From contig NZ_JACFTD010000003.1 of NCBI RefSeq assembly GCF_014282005.1, positions 1 to 64,000 on the forward strand: DNA of 64,000 nt, given 5' to 3'. Origin of the DNA: Sporosarcina sp. BP05. Lineage in GTDB: Bacteria > Bacillota > Bacilli > Bacillales_A > Planococcaceae. Of the stretch, positions 8,663-17,255 are shown piece by piece. Under the pieces are notes generated by a model, which worked only from the letters and a program-made list of their open reading frames with translations, made no database searches and was not told where the DNA came from. The number at the start of each line of letters is the position of its first letter. The first letter of the stretch is position 1. Position numbers and translations under genes: made by a program.

Positions 8663-9040
8663 GTGGGTAAAACACTGCTTAAGATTTCTGTCATCTATTT
8701 CATGCTTGGGATTTCGTTCGGGCTCTACATGTCGCTCACACACGTCTTTACATTGACGTCGGTGCATGTTCACATCAATTTGTTAGGATGGATGTCATTA
8801 GCCCTCATTGGAGTTTTTTATCATCTATATCCGAGTTTAGAGAAGACTGGATTGGCAAAATGGCATTTTTGGCTTCATAATATCGGATTGCCTGTTATGA
8901 TGATTGCGATTGCATTGGCAATATTAGGGGTAGGCAATATATTTTTTCCAATCGCAACGGCGGGTGGGGCAGCGACATTGATTGGTATCTTCTGCTTTGG
9001 TTTCAATGTTCTTATGAATCTGGATAAACGAACGGCATAA
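8663..9040 (+). CDS. Small haem-copper-oxidase subunit I-like membrane protein
   Basis: A 125-residue protein predicted to have four membrane helices. The segments THVF, HVHINLLGWM and FYHLYPSLE resemble parts of NorB/cbb3-type subunit I helices, but the protein is far too short to be an oxidase and lacks the full set of haem and copper ligands, so it is best called a subunit I-like protein. A GTG start at 8663 follows a GAAGGGAA purine run, and a strong terminator follows. Its role could be in nitric oxide or oxygen metabolism or assembly; this is inference from similarity only. Confidence 0.65.
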   Translation: MGKTLLKISVIYFMLGISFGLYMSLTHVFTLTSVHVHINLLGWMSLALIGVFYHLYPSLEKTGLAKWHFWLHNIGLPVMMIAIALAILGVGNIFFPIATAGGAATLIGIFCFGFNVLMNLDKRTA

Positions 9041-9047
9041 AAATGAT

Positions 9048-9095
9048 AAACCGCCTGCCCTTTCCGCTAGATGTGGAAAGGGCAGGCGGTTTTAT
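9048..9095 (+). terminator. Intrinsic terminator
   Basis: A perfect 18-bp stem, 9048-9065 with 9075-9092, with a 9-base loop and a T-rich tail. It separates the oxidase-like gene from rlmN. Confidence 0.9.
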
Positions 9096-9192
9096 ATATT
9101 CAAAAGTGTTCAGTGAATTAAATTAGTTGTTCCAATTTCTAATTTCATGTAGTATAATATGTGAATTGCATTTTCTGAAATGAGGATAACTA

Positions 9193-10257
9193 ATGAAAAA
9201 TTCAATATATGGACTTACAATCGAACAACTAACAGAATGGTTATTGGAACAAGGTCAGAAAAAATTCCGCGCCGCACAAATTTGGGACTGGCTATATAAA
9301 AAACGTGTAACAAACTTTGCTGACATGAAGAATATTAATCAAGAATGTATTGATTTGCTGGATGCGAACTTTGTTATGCGTTCGCTGGAGCAGACTGTAA
9401 AACAGGAGTCTGAAGATGGCACTATCAAGTTCCTATTCAAAATGCAAGATGGCAACTTGATTGAAACCGTTTTGATGAAATTCCCTTATGGTCAATCGGT
9501 TTGTGTAACGACACAAGTTGGCTGTAATATCGGCTGTAGTTTCTGTGCAAGCGGTTTGTTGAAAAAGAGCCGTGATTTGACTGCTGGAGAGATTGTAGAG
9601 CAAATCATGGAAGTACAGCATCACCTCGATGCAAAAGAGCAAGAGGAGCGCGTAAGCCATATTGTTGTTATGGGAATCGGCGAACCATTCGATAACTATT
9701 CAAATTTGATGGATTTCCTACGCGTCGTCAATGACCAAAAAGGACTTTCTATCGGTGCTCGTCACATTACTGTTTCAACTAGTGGTAATCCGCAACGAAT
9801 TAAGGAATTCGCAGAAGAAAATATCCAAATCAACTTAGCTGTTTCTCTGCATGCACCGAATAATGATTTGCGTACACGCGTTATGAAAATTAACAAAGCG
9901 TTCCCGATTGAAAAATTGATGGATTCGATTGATTACTATTTGGAAACGACAAACCGCAGAATAACGTTTGAATATATAATGTTACATGATGTGAATGATC
10001 ATGTTGCTGAAGCGCAACAATTGGCAAAACTGCTTGAAAACAAACGTCATCTGTCATATGTCAACTTGATTCCCTACAACCCTGTTGACGAACATGACCA
10101 GTATCGTCGTAGTACACCTGAAGACATTAAAGCATTTTACGAAACGCTTAAAAGAAAAGGAATTAATTGCGGCGTTCGACTTGAACATGGTACAGACATT
10201 GACGCGGCATGCGGCCAGTTAAGAAGTAAGCAAATTAAGAAAGATAAAGCTGTCTAA
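9193..10257 (+). CDS. rlmN: Dual-specificity 23S rRNA/tRNA adenine C2-methyltransferase RlmN
   Basis: Radical SAM enzyme that methylates C2 of A2503 in 23S rRNA and A37 of some tRNAs. The 354-residue protein carries the CxxxCxxC cluster motif ([15 protein letters not shown]), the [11 protein letters not shown] motif, SVSTSGNP and the C-terminal [18 protein letters not shown] containing the catalytic-cysteine region. The ATG at 9193 follows a TGAGGATAA site. A TATAAT at 9153-9158 with a weak TTCCAA 17 bases upstream probably forms its promoter. Monocistronic, ending at a strong terminator. Confidence 0.96.
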   Translation: MKNSIYGLTIEQLTEWLLEQGQKKFRAAQIWDWLYKKRVTNFADMKNINQECIDLLDANFVMRSLEQTVKQESEDGTIKFLFKMQDGNLIETVLMKFPYGQSVCVTTQVGCNIGCSFCASGLLKKSRDLTAGEIVEQIMEVQHHLDAKEQEERVSHIVVMGIGEPFDNYSNLMDFLRVVNDQKGLSIGARHITVSTSGNPQRIKEFAEENIQINLAVSLHAPNNDLRTRVMKINKAFPIEKLMDSIDYYLETTNRRITFEYIMLHDVNDHVAEAQQLAKLLENKRHLSYVNLIPYNPVDEHDQYRRSTPEDIKAFYETLKRKGINCGVRLEHGTDIDAACGQLRSKQIKKDKAV

Positions 10258-10265
10258 GGCATTAA

Positions 10266-10314
10266 AAAAAGAGTGTACAATTCCTATGGAAACTAGGAAT
10301 TGTACACTCTTTTT
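10266..10314. terminator. Bidirectional intrinsic terminator
   Basis: A perfect stem of about 20 bp (10266-10286 with 10294-10314) with A-run and T-run flanks. It serves rlmN on the plus strand and the membrane-protein gene on the minus strand. Confidence 0.9.
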
Positions 10315-10340
10315 GTCGTATAGACTCCGGCGCTTTTGTT

Positions 10341-10718
10341 CTAGCTTTTTTTCTTCATCAAAATCACGATGAACTGGACAATAAAGGCCAGTCCCAATCC
10401 AAAGGAAGAGATGATGAACAAAGACAAGATTCCGAGTACATCACCTATCCCATTCGGATTCATTAATAAGCTGCGGAAAAACTCTGCAAAACCGATAACC
10501 ACACCAATCAAGAAGATCCTGAAAGCAATTTTCAAATTGTAAAACAGCAGTAAAAATGAAAAGACACCGATGATTAGCCCAAAAAGGCCAAATGTTAAGT
10601 AGTTTGTAAAGACAAGCGTTTGACCCAAAATAGTTCGTACACCTACTATGAGAAGAATGAAACTCGTAAGTCCAGTGAAAAAACCAATCTTCCATAACTT
10701 ATTAATCATAAACTGCAC
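10341..10718 (-). CDS. Four-helix membrane protein, unknown function
   Basis: A 125-residue, very hydrophobic protein with four predicted membrane helices and a Lys-rich C-terminus (MKKKS), suggesting an internal C-terminus. The longest form starts at GTG 10718; an in-frame ATG at 10709, preceded by AGTGGGTG at a suitable distance, is an equally good start. Ends at the terminator shared with rlmN. No family was recognised. Confidence 0.6.
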   Translation of the reverse strand: MQFMINKLWKIGFFTGLTSFILLIVGVRTILGQTLVFTNYLTFGLFGLIIGVFSFLLLFYNLKIAFRIFLIGVVIGFAEFFRSLLMNPNGIGDVLGILSLFIISSFGLGLAFIVQFIVILMKKKS

Positions 10719-10938
10719 CCACTTTCATTGTTCATCATATCGAATAATGGGGTGATTATGCCAATGAAAGCATTAAAATAGCAAAAGTCTAAGCACGACC
10801 AATCATATCTCCTTGCTAACTGACTTTATACGTCGCCAGACCGATCATATCCAATCATATATAGTACATAGCGCGTGAGGCAAGGCAACAATTCACTAAC
10901 TTGTAACTAATCCATAATCCAATTAATTTATAAGTAAT

Positions 10939-10975
10939 GAAAAAATCCCATTCCTCTGATTAAAGGAATGGGATT
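10939..10975 (-). terminator. Intrinsic terminator of the YflT-like gene
   Basis: A 12-bp stem, 10944-10955 with 10964-10975, followed on the minus strand by a U-run (plus-strand A-run 10939-10945). The 10719-10938 stretch upstream holds only short CAATCATAT-like repeats. Confidence 0.8.
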
Positions 10976-10989
10976 CATGAACTTATAGG

Positions 10990-11310
10990 TTATTTCTTTG
11001 CGATTAGGATAAGTTTACCTTGGTCAAGCTCTTGCTCAGCATCAGCAGCTTCTACAACGGATAGGCCAACAGCTTCCATCTTGCTACGAAGTTCATCTCC
11101 GCGGGAAGAGAACATGTTCTTCATACCATCCAAGAAACCTTGTTCTTTCATGCCTACGCTTTCCGTATCTAGCGCATCCGTTATGTGACTGGCTCTCTTT
11201 TTGTCATGTGCAAAAATATAGATGTCATCATGTGTATAGCCTTGTGTAACCAATTCCTCGATTTCTTTTTTTGCTTGAACGGCGTTTTCAACAGTTTTCT
11301 TAACAGTCAT
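10990..11310 (-). CDS. YflT-family general stress protein
   Basis: A 106-residue soluble protein of the general-stress-protein 17M/YflT family, recognised from the pattern of N-terminal VENAVQAKKEIEELVTQGY, the DDIYIFAHDKKRA strand-turn and the C-terminal DQGKLILIAKK. The frame extends upstream to 11325, but GGAGGG lies directly before the ATG at 11310, which is therefore the start. A sigma-B-like promoter lies 35-60 bases upstream, which fits membership of the general stress regulon. Biochemical function unknown. Confidence 0.8.
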   Translation of the reverse strand: MTVKKTVENAVQAKKEIEELVTQGYTHDDIYIFAHDKKRASHITDALDTESVGMKEQGFLDGMKNMFSSRGDELRSKMEAVGLSVVEAADAEQELDQGKLILIAKK

Positions 11311-11344
11311 TAAATATCCCTCCATTTTTGTACTCTTTCTTTAT

Positions 11345-11370
11345 ATACCATTAAAATGTAAGTACTAAAC
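11345..11370 (-). promoter_or_regulatory. Sigma-B-type promoter
   Basis: Minus strand: GTTTAG (11370-11365), a 14-base spacer, then TGGTAT (11350-11345), against the sigma-B consensus GTTTAA-N14-GGGTAT (10 of 12 positions). It lies upstream of a general-stress-protein gene, which supports the call. Confidence 0.65.
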
Positions 11371-11392
11371 ATATTTTTGAACGAGTCGAATC

Positions 11393-11686
11393 TTAACGTA
11401 AATTTTTATACGTCCGAATGAAATTGGTTGGGTCTGTCTCGACTTCATATGTGAAGACACCTTGGGTTGTATGCAAATAGAAAAAGCCTGCTCCGCTAGA
11501 AAATGGTTTATAGGACATATCATGGACATGTTCTAATTTGAAAGTATTGTTTGCAGTTGAAATTGTGTCAGCGTATAAGTGGATGCTATGGACAGTTCGT
11601 TTCGTTTTTTGGTCGTACCAACCCATAATTCGTTCGACTCTGTTATAAGAAATAGTGGACACGATTTGGCTGTTCGATTCAATCAC
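11393..11686 (-). CDS. Conserved-looking small soluble protein, unknown
   Basis: The frame can be read from 11716, but GGGAGG followed by seven bases and GTG at 11686 marks the better start, giving 97 residues. The product is rich in beta-prone and aromatic residues (MGWYDQKTKR, GFFYLHTTQGVFTYEV) with no signal peptide or membrane helix. No family was recognised. It reads towards the YflT-like gene but has a separate start and is upstream of that gene's own promoter. Confidence 0.5.
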   Translation of the reverse strand: MIESNSQIVSTISYNRVERIMGWYDQKTKRTVHSIHLYADTISTANNTFKLEHVHDMSYKPFSSGAGFFYLHTTQGVFTYEVETDPTNFIRTYKNLR

Positions 11687-11764
11687 TGTGATTCCTCCCG
11701 TGTTAAGTTTGGTCATGAACTACCTTGTCTAACCATATGGTAACAGTTTTTATATATAATCGCT

Positions 11765-12023
11765 TATATAGGAGATAAAGCAGCTGTCCACATCTCAATA
11801 CCAGAAGTGGCAACCAAAGACGAAACGAATAAAGCAATGCAGGAGTTTGGAGGAAACAGGGAGAAATAAAGAGAAAGAAGCCTGGGAGAAAGATATGAAT
11901 ACAGCAAACGATTTAGGTTTATCGTTAATTACAACATTCTTTATAAGCGGTAAATAATATATAGGTAATGCGTTAAATAATGTTACAAAAATAGTGGAAA
12001 AGGCGGCTGATAGTGGTAAGTAA
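11765..12023 (+). pseudogene. Decayed gene remnant
   Basis: In the 530-bp stretch 11717-12246 no intact gene is seen. Three short protein-like stretches remain: 11765-11869 (reads AAVHISIPEVATKDETNKAM, then stop), 11874-11957 (contains WEKDMNTANDLGLSLITTFF) and 11964-12023 (contains GNALNNVTKIVEKAADSGK), the last two in the same frame separated by a stop, the first in another. The composition is gene-like and resembles fragments of one protein, possibly secreted or toxin-like, but no family can be assigned. Confidence 0.4.
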
Positions 12024-12220
12024 ACTCATTACAGCGATGATGCTCCTGCTTAGAAAACGTAAGTAATGGTAGGGATATGGCCACCAGAGATGAGTGGTAG
12101 ACTATTGCCGTAATGTATCAATCCCTTTTCAGTTCCTGACAACTTTTACGGACAGCGGTATGATGAATAGGGTTGTTTCCAATAGTGTATCTGGCAAATA
12201 CTATTGAAAGTGATCCAAGG

Positions 12221-12259
12221 AAACACCTCCTAAGTGGATTGAGCCTATGAGGTGTTTTT
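12221..12259 (+). terminator. Hairpin with T-run
   Basis: A 9-bp stem, AAACACCTC (12221-12229) with GAGGTGTTT (12249-12257), followed by TTTTT. It is oriented as a plus-strand terminator and may be the surviving end of the remnant upstream; the Sco gene on the other strand ends just beyond. Confidence 0.55.
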
Positions 12260-12264
12260 GTCTA

Positions 12265-12834
12265 CTATTTTCGAGTTTTTTTGATATCCTTCATCATTTC
12301 CTTAACATAGGACGCATCTACGTAATTGTATTCGTTCACAATCCTGCCTTGCTGATCAATCAGATAAAAGTTTGTCCCGTGAATGACTTGATTGGAAGTT
12401 GTGGGCTTTTGAACAATCGTTTGAAATTGCTCCCGTGCAAAAGTTTCGATTACTTCTTGTGTATATCCCGTCAACATATGCCAATTCGTTTCATCATCCG
12501 TAAATTGATGGATGTACACTTTTAATATATCGGGTGAATCGATTGTTGGATCAACAGTGAATGATACGAATTCGGCTTGTATGCCTTCATCCTCGAACTT
12601 TTTTTGTAAATCCGCCATCTCAAGTGTCATTGGAGGACAAACGGTTTTACATTTTGTGAAGACAAAATCGGCAATCCAGACTTTCCCTGCTAATTCATCT
12701 GTACCAAAAGGTTGTCCATTTTGGTCAGTAAAAGAAAAGGAGACAATCTCCTTGCCATTTTGTGGCTGTGAACTACAAGCGGAAAGTAATACTGCAAAGA
12801 CAAGGGGAATAAACAGATAGCGCATGATTTTCAA
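12265..12834 (-). CDS. SCO1/SenC-family copper lipoprotein (BsSco-like)
   Basis: Membrane-anchored thioredoxin-fold protein that delivers copper to, or maintains thiols of, the CuA site of cytochrome c oxidase. The 189-residue product has a lipoprotein signal ending in LLSACSS (Cys about 20), the copper-binding pair KCKTVCPP (Cys about 62 and 66) and the distal His in VIHGTNFYLID (about 152), all Sco ligands. The frame extends to 12858, but AGAGGTG then TAAT precedes a TTG at 12834, one base past the kinase stop, so TTG is preferred. Third gene of an RR-HK-sco unit. Confidence 0.9.
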   Translation of the reverse strand: MKIMRYLFIPLVFAVLLSACSSQPQNGKEIVSFSFTDQNGQPFGTDELAGKVWIADFVFTKCKTVCPPMTLEMADLQKKFEDEGIQAEFVSFTVDPTIDSPDILKVYIHQFTDDETNWHMLTGYTQEVIETFAREQFQTIVQKPTTSNQVIHGTNFYLIDQQGRIVNEYNYVDASYVKEMMKDIKKTRK

Positions 12835-12835
12835 A

Positions 12836-14251
12836 TTACACCTCTTCTTTTTCATCATTAGATAAGCCTGGCAATCGAATCGTTACGCTTGTTCCTGTCA
12901 GGGCGTCACTAGTCATCTCAAATGTCCCGTTGTGTAGTCGAATGATCTCTTTTACAATTGGGAGCCCCAAGCCTGTACCACCTGTTGTCCGATTTCGGGC
13001 TTTATCTGTCCTGAAAAACCGATCGCCAATTCGTTCGAGATCTTCATCGTCAATCAGAATTCCGTCGTTCGTCACTCGGAACTGCAGGGAAGTATCTTGT
13101 TTCGTTAATTCAATAGCCAGGGTGCCATTCACGACGGAATATTTTACGGCATTGTCTATGATATTGTAAAATATTTGTTGAATTCTTTTTGGATCACCTG
13201 TCAGAATAAGTTCTTCTTCGATAGTCAATTCGAGATGTAATTCTTTTTCAGCGATATGAATCGTGAACAAGTCAACTGTATCTACTACTAATTGAGCGAT
13301 AGCAATCGGTTGCATGTCTATTGTATAAAAGTCTTCTTGCAAATGATTTAATTCCACAAGATCAGTGATCAATTTGGTCAGCCGTTCTGTTTCTTTTTCA
13401 ATCGTTGTCAAATAGCTTTGTGCTTCTTCAGGCGATGAATAAATTTTGTCTTTAAGAACATGGGTGTAACCGCTAATATACGTAAGCGGTGTACGGAGTT
13501 CGTGCACGATGTTTGACGTGAATTCCTTTTTACGTTCTTCCTGCTGTTCGAGTGATAGGCTCATCAAATTGAACGCCTTCGTCAATTGACCAACCTCATC
13601 GTCGCGCTCGCTTTGGATTCGATTTGAATAGTTGCCTTTAGATACTTCAAAAGAAAGTCGCTGAAGGTCTTGTAATGGTTTGAATAAAGAACGCCATGCA
13701 CGATTGACCACTAGAAAGAGTATGAAGAAAAATAAGCTGCCAACAATCAACAGTATCGGAATGCTTCCTCGAAATACATCCTGAACGGCCGCGAGAGGTA
13801 CGTATATATAGATAAAACCGATAAGTCCATCCTCGCCCTTGATTGGGAAAATAGCGCCTAGAATTTCACTGTTCAATTCCTTTACGAATCCCTCTTTTAG
13901 CACATAGGCACCTTTGTCTAACTCTGCAAGGTCATTTGCATCGACAAGTGTTTCATAATTTATTTCATAAGGGAAATAGGAGGTGAGGTCATCTAATTTA
14001 TCCACTACGATAATTTCGTATTCGGAAACGATGTTATACCATTGTATTTTATCGATGATTTCATCACTTAATTCCCCGTAATGGTAATGAGAAGCCGTTC
14101 TTTTCCCCTGGTAGACAATGGATTCTTCGATACTTGTCAGATACAATTCGGAATAGAGATAATGGATGAAGAAAAAGGAGAAGAGAATTGTGAAACCGAT
14201 ACTGGAAATCAGGACTACTCCTATTTTCTTGCTTAATGTAAGTTTCTTCAA
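12836..14251 (-). CDS. Membrane sensor histidine kinase
   Basis: A 471-residue sensor with a membrane helix at about 8-30, an extracytoplasmic domain of about 130 residues, a second helix at about 163-183, a HAMP linker, HisKA with phospho-acceptor His about 250 (IVHELRTPLTYISGY) and a HATPase domain with the N box (NIIDNAVKYS) and G boxes (TGGTGLGLPIVKEI). It phosphorylates the adjacent response regulator. Linkage to Sco and to the divergent YtkA-like lipoprotein suggests sensing of copper, redox or envelope state; the ligand is not known. Confidence 0.9.
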   Translation of the reverse strand: MKKLTLSKKIGVVLISSIGFTILFSFFFIHYLYSELYLTSIEESIVYQGKRTASHYHYGELSDEIIDKIQWYNIVSEYEIIVVDKLDDLTSYFPYEINYETLVDANDLAELDKGAYVLKEGFVKELNSEILGAIFPIKGEDGLIGFIYIYVPLAAVQDVFRGSIPILLIVGSLFFFILFLVVNRAWRSLFKPLQDLQRLSFEVSKGNYSNRIQSERDDEVGQLTKAFNLMSLSLEQQEERKKEFTSNIVHELRTPLTYISGYTHVLKDKIYSSPEEAQSYLTTIEKETERLTKLITDLVELNHLQEDFYTIDMQPIAIAQLVVDTVDLFTIHIAEKELHLELTIEEELILTGDPKRIQQIFYNIIDNAVKYSVVNGTLAIELTKQDTSLQFRVTNDGILIDDEDLERIGDRFFRTDKARNRTTGGTGLGLPIVKEIIRLHNGTFEMTSDALTGTSVTIRLPGLSNDEKEEV

Positions 14252-14254
14252 TCT

Positions 14255-14929
14255 TCACACCTCGAATTTGTAGCCGATACCCCAGACTGTTTCAATCAGC
14301 TCTCCGTGATTTCCCATTTTTAGTCGTAACGTTTTAATATGTGTATCGACTGTGCGCTCGCTACTTTGATGTTCTTCACCCCAGACAATGTGTAGCAGTT
14401 GTTCCCTTGAATATACGCGACCTTTATTTTTAGCAAGTATATGGAGCATACCGAACTCCTTTAATGTTAATGATAAGGGATTTCCATTCAATGACACTTT
14501 ATGCGCTTCGATTTCGATAACGAGCGGCCCGATAGTTAACGTATCTGCGATAGCTTTATTTTGATAAGATCGTCTCAGAACGGATTCAATCCTTGCAAGA
14601 AGCTCCCCCGGTAAAAATGGTTTGACAATATAATCGTCGCCGCCAAGTTTCAAGCCTTGTATTTTATCCCATTCGTCCCCTTTTGCTGATAGAAAGATGA
14701 GTGGAATCGTCGATGTGCGTTTTACTTCCTTGGCGAATGTAAAGCCATCCATGTAGGGCATCATTACATCTACGAGTAGTAACTGCGGATCTGCTTTAGC
14801 TATCAATGATAGTGCATGTACACCGTCCGTTGCTTCGATGACAGTGTAGCCTTCTTTCTCGAGGAACATTCGAATCAGTTTCCTCATTTGCGGTTCATCG
14901 TCTATAATCATGATGGTGGATGAATTCAA
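14255..14929 (-). CDS. OmpR/PhoB-family response regulator
   Basis: A 224-residue two-domain regulator: receiver with acidic pair Asp10-Asp11 (IIDDEPQ), phospho-acceptor Asp54 (LLVDVMMPYMDG) and the Lys in VKPF, then a winged-helix DNA-binding domain with the characteristic SREQLLHIVWG and SERTVDTHIKTLRLKMG. It starts three bases before the kinase. A pair of TGTGAA direct repeats spaced 11 bp apart in the divergent promoter region is the expected type of binding site, implying control of its own operon and of the lipoprotein gene on the other strand. Confidence 0.92.
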   Translation of the reverse strand: MNSSTIMIIDDEPQMRKLIRMFLEKEGYTVIEATDGVHALSLIAKADPQLLLVDVMMPYMDGFTFAKEVKRTSTIPLIFLSAKGDEWDKIQGLKLGGDDYIVKPFLPGELLARIESVLRRSYQNKAIADTLTIGPLVIEIEAHKVSLNGNPLSLTLKEFGMLHILAKNKGRVYSREQLLHIVWGEEHQSSERTVDTHIKTLRLKMGNHGELIETVWGIGYKFEV

Positions 14930-14960
14930 GATAAAACCTCATTTCAATTATAGATTACTT

Positions 14961-15042
14961 ATTATACTCATTTTCTCTAATAGATGTGAAAATCGTGTGA
15001 AGCGTAGTACTTCACAATTAGTTCTAACTTATCTATTATAAT
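14961..15042. promoter_or_regulatory. Divergent promoters with OmpR-type direct repeats
   Basis: TGTGAA occurs at 14985-14990 and 14996-15001, an 11-bp period typical of OmpR-family sites. The first repeat is, on the minus strand, the TTCACA -35 of a promoter with an 18-base spacer and TATAAT (14966-14961) for the regulator operon. On the plus strand GTGAAG-N7-CTTCAC (14997-15015) abuts TTCACA (15011-15016), 20 bases before TATAAT (15037-15042) for the lipoprotein gene; that overlong spacer suggests activator dependence. Confidence 0.6.
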
Positions 15043-15091
15043 CATAACGAACATATCGAACTACGTTAAGTAAAACGAAAATGGAGGAATC

Positions 15092-15847
15092 ATGATGAAA
15101 AGAAAACTTGGTTTGTTAGCAGGGGTATTCATGCTGGCAATGATGGCGGCGTGCGGTAAAGAAGAAACGATAAAAGAGGACGACACAGGGGTGCCTCTAC
15201 CACTTGATGTGCAGCTAACAGTGACAGAACAAGTTGATGTGAATGGCATAATAAAAATGGCAGCAGTTGTTACACAAGGCGAAGACAAAGTAGATAACGC
15301 TGATGAAGTTGAATTTGAAGTATGGGAAGAAGGTAAAAAAGACGACAGTGTCAAGATTGAATCGAAGAATGACAAAGACGGTCTGTATACGGCAGAAACA
15401 TCGTTTGATCATGACGGTCTATTCCACGTTCAAGTGCATGTAACAGCGAGAGGTTTGCATACAATGCCGAAAAAAGAAGTGACGGTCGGTAACGGTGCAA
15501 ATATTGAAGAAGCTGTTGAAGGCGAGGCTGAACACGAACATGGGCATGCTGACGAATTTTCGATGCACTTCATGGAACCTGAAAATATGAAGCTCGGCGA
15601 AGCTGCTGAATTTGTCGTTCACCTGCAAGAAGATGGTCAACCATTTGAAAAAGCGCAAGTACGTTACGAAATTTGGAATGAAGCCAATCCGGATAAACAC
15701 GACTGGGTCGATGTCGAGGAAAAAGTTGCTGGTGAATATACAGCTTCTTACACATTTGCACAAGCGGGTCCACACAAAATTCAAATTCACGTAACAGATG
15801 ATAATGGATTACATGAACATGAAGAACATGCAATAGAAGTTAACTAA
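15092..15847 (+). CDS. Lipoprotein with two YtkA/FixH-like domains and a His-rich linker
   Basis: A 251-residue exported lipoprotein with the lipobox AMMAACGKE. Two repeated Ig-like YtkA/FixH-type domains (about residues 35-125 and 155-250) share the pattern of VEFEVWEEG / VRYEIWNEA, GLYTAETSFDHDGLFHVQVHV / GEYTASYTFAQAGPHKIQIHV, split here by a linker rich in His and Glu (EAEHEHGHADEF) that could bind metal. The C-terminus is also His-rich (HEHEEHAIEVN). GGAGG precedes the ATG. Divergent from the kinase/regulator/Sco unit, so a role in copper handling outside the membrane is a reasonable inference. Confidence 0.8.
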   Translation: MMKRKLGLLAGVFMLAMMAACGKEETIKEDDTGVPLPLDVQLTVTEQVDVNGIIKMAAVVTQGEDKVDNADEVEFEVWEEGKKDDSVKIESKNDKDGLYTAETSFDHDGLFHVQVHVTARGLHTMPKKEVTVGNGANIEEAVEGEAEHEHGHADEFSMHFMEPENMKLGEAAEFVVHLQEDGQPFEKAQVRYEIWNEANPDKHDWVDVEEKVAGEYTASYTFAQAGPHKIQIHVTDDNGLHEHEEHAIEVN

Positions 15848-15853
15848 AATGAG

Positions 15854-15899
15854 CACGGAGCGTTCCTGACAAATCAGTCAAGAATGCTCCGTGGTTTTT
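15854..15899 (+). terminator. Intrinsic terminator
   Basis: CACGGAGCGTTC pairs imperfectly with GAATGCTCCGTG, followed by GGTTTTTT. It ends the lipoprotein gene. Confidence 0.75.
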
Positions 15900-15919
15900 T
15901 GGGATAAAGGATTATCCAT

Positions 15920-17224
15920 TTACACTTGAATATCTTTACGTTTGCTAGAAGAAGGTATATTTAACTCTTCTCTATACTTACTAATTGTACGTCTAGAGAT
16001 TGTGATGCCTTTTTCGCTATTAAAGTATTCTGCTATTTTTTGATCAGAATAGGGTTTGAATTTGTTTTCCTGGGCTACGAAATTTTCTAAAAGTGTTTTT
16101 ACTGCCGTTTGAGAAATGCTAGTGCCATCCGCAGATTCTAACTTTGAAGTAAATAGCAGTCGTAGTTCGAAAGAACCGAATGCTGTCTGAATGATTTTGT
16201 TGGATGTTGCTCTGCTGACAGTCGATTCGTGCATTTCAATTTCATCGGCAACTTCTTTTAGTGTTAATGGCTTTAATGAAGGGAATCCATCAATAAAAAA
16301 GCTTTGTTGTTTTTCTAACAGGACTTGCACAATTTTAATAATCGTATTCCGGCGCTGTTCGATGCTACTAAGAAGCCATTGCACATTTTTATATTGGGTT
16401 TGAATGTACTTTGACACATCACTTTTCGATTGAAGCTGTTGCGAATAATTTGCGGTGATTTGAATCGTCGGTAAATAGCCGTCATTCAAATGAAAAACTA
16501 ATTTATCATCTTTGGATTCTACAATAATGTCTGGAGTTAAATATTCAGTTGAAGAATTAGAGATAAATAAGCAGGGCCTGGGATTAAGCGTTTGTATGAA
16601 GTCGTAGAGATTCTTGACTACCTTCATTTCAATATTCATTTGTAAGGCGATTTCATTCCATTTATGATCGGCAAGTAAGTTTAAATGATGTTCTATTAAA
16701 TGAGCAGCTAGTCTATTGTCAGGATAGATGAATGTGATTTGTAGGAGCAGGCATTCCTTTAAGTTTCTAGCCCCAATACCGACCGGTCCCACTTGCTGAA
16801 GTAAAAGTATCCCCTTGTTAATAGCATCTTCATCAAATTCCAAGTAGAACGCTGAATCCCTATCAAGGACACGTAGATAGCCATTGTCATCTAAATTATA
16901 AATGAGATAGTTTAATAATTTTTGGGTGTGTTCGTCGGGGTAGAGGAATTTCGCATCTTCGAATAATGTGTCCCGCATGTTCCTATCCGTACATGGAAAT
17001 AGATCATCCGGCATCTCGGAAGAGCCAAAGGAGGACGATCGCTGATTTAATCTTTCCTCATATGTATTTTTTTCTTTCAGCTCGATAAGCGGATTTTCAA
17101 GCTCTTGCTGCCGTATAAATTGTTCCAGTTCATACGTCGAGTATTGTAAGAGTTCAATTGCTTGTCTTAACTCGAGTGTCATTAGTAGACTCTGTTCTTG
17201 TCGTTGCTGGAGTACAAGCGCCAT
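15920..17224 (-). CDS. sigL: RNA polymerase sigma-54 factor (RpoN/SigL)
   Basis: Sigma-54 directs polymerase to -24/-12 promoters and needs AAA+ activators. The 434-residue protein has the Gln/Leu-rich region I that contacts activators (QQRQEQSLLMTLELRQAIEL), a core-binding region, the HTH (LTLKEVADEIEMHESTVSRA) and the RpoN box variant ISRRTISKYREELNIPSS. AAAGGAGG precedes the ATG at 17224. Monocistronic. A consensus cre site upstream suggests CcpA control, as known for sigL in B. subtilis. Confidence 0.95.
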   Translation of the reverse strand: MALVLQQRQEQSLLMTLELRQAIELLQYSTYELEQFIRQQELENPLIELKEKNTYEERLNQRSSSFGSSEMPDDLFPCTDRNMRDTLFEDAKFLYPDEHTQKLLNYLIYNLDDNGYLRVLDRDSAFYLEFDEDAINKGILLLQQVGPVGIGARNLKECLLLQITFIYPDNRLAAHLIEHHLNLLADHKWNEIALQMNIEMKVVKNLYDFIQTLNPRPCLFISNSSTEYLTPDIIVESKDDKLVFHLNDGYLPTIQITANYSQQLQSKSDVSKYIQTQYKNVQWLLSSIEQRRNTIIKIVQVLLEKQQSFFIDGFPSLKPLTLKEVADEIEMHESTVSRATSNKIIQTAFGSFELRLLFTSKLESADGTSISQTAVKTLLENFVAQENKFKPYSDQKIAEYFNSEKGITISRRTISKYREELNIPSSSKRKDIQV

Positions 17225-17255
17225 AAAGTTTCCTCCTTTTGAAGCTGATTGGTAG

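Noticed and set aside
10850..10890. Possible further decayed copy of the structured repeat (GCGCGTGAGGCAAGGC)
   Set aside because: Only a short similarity to part of copy 2; no paired stems could be drawn.
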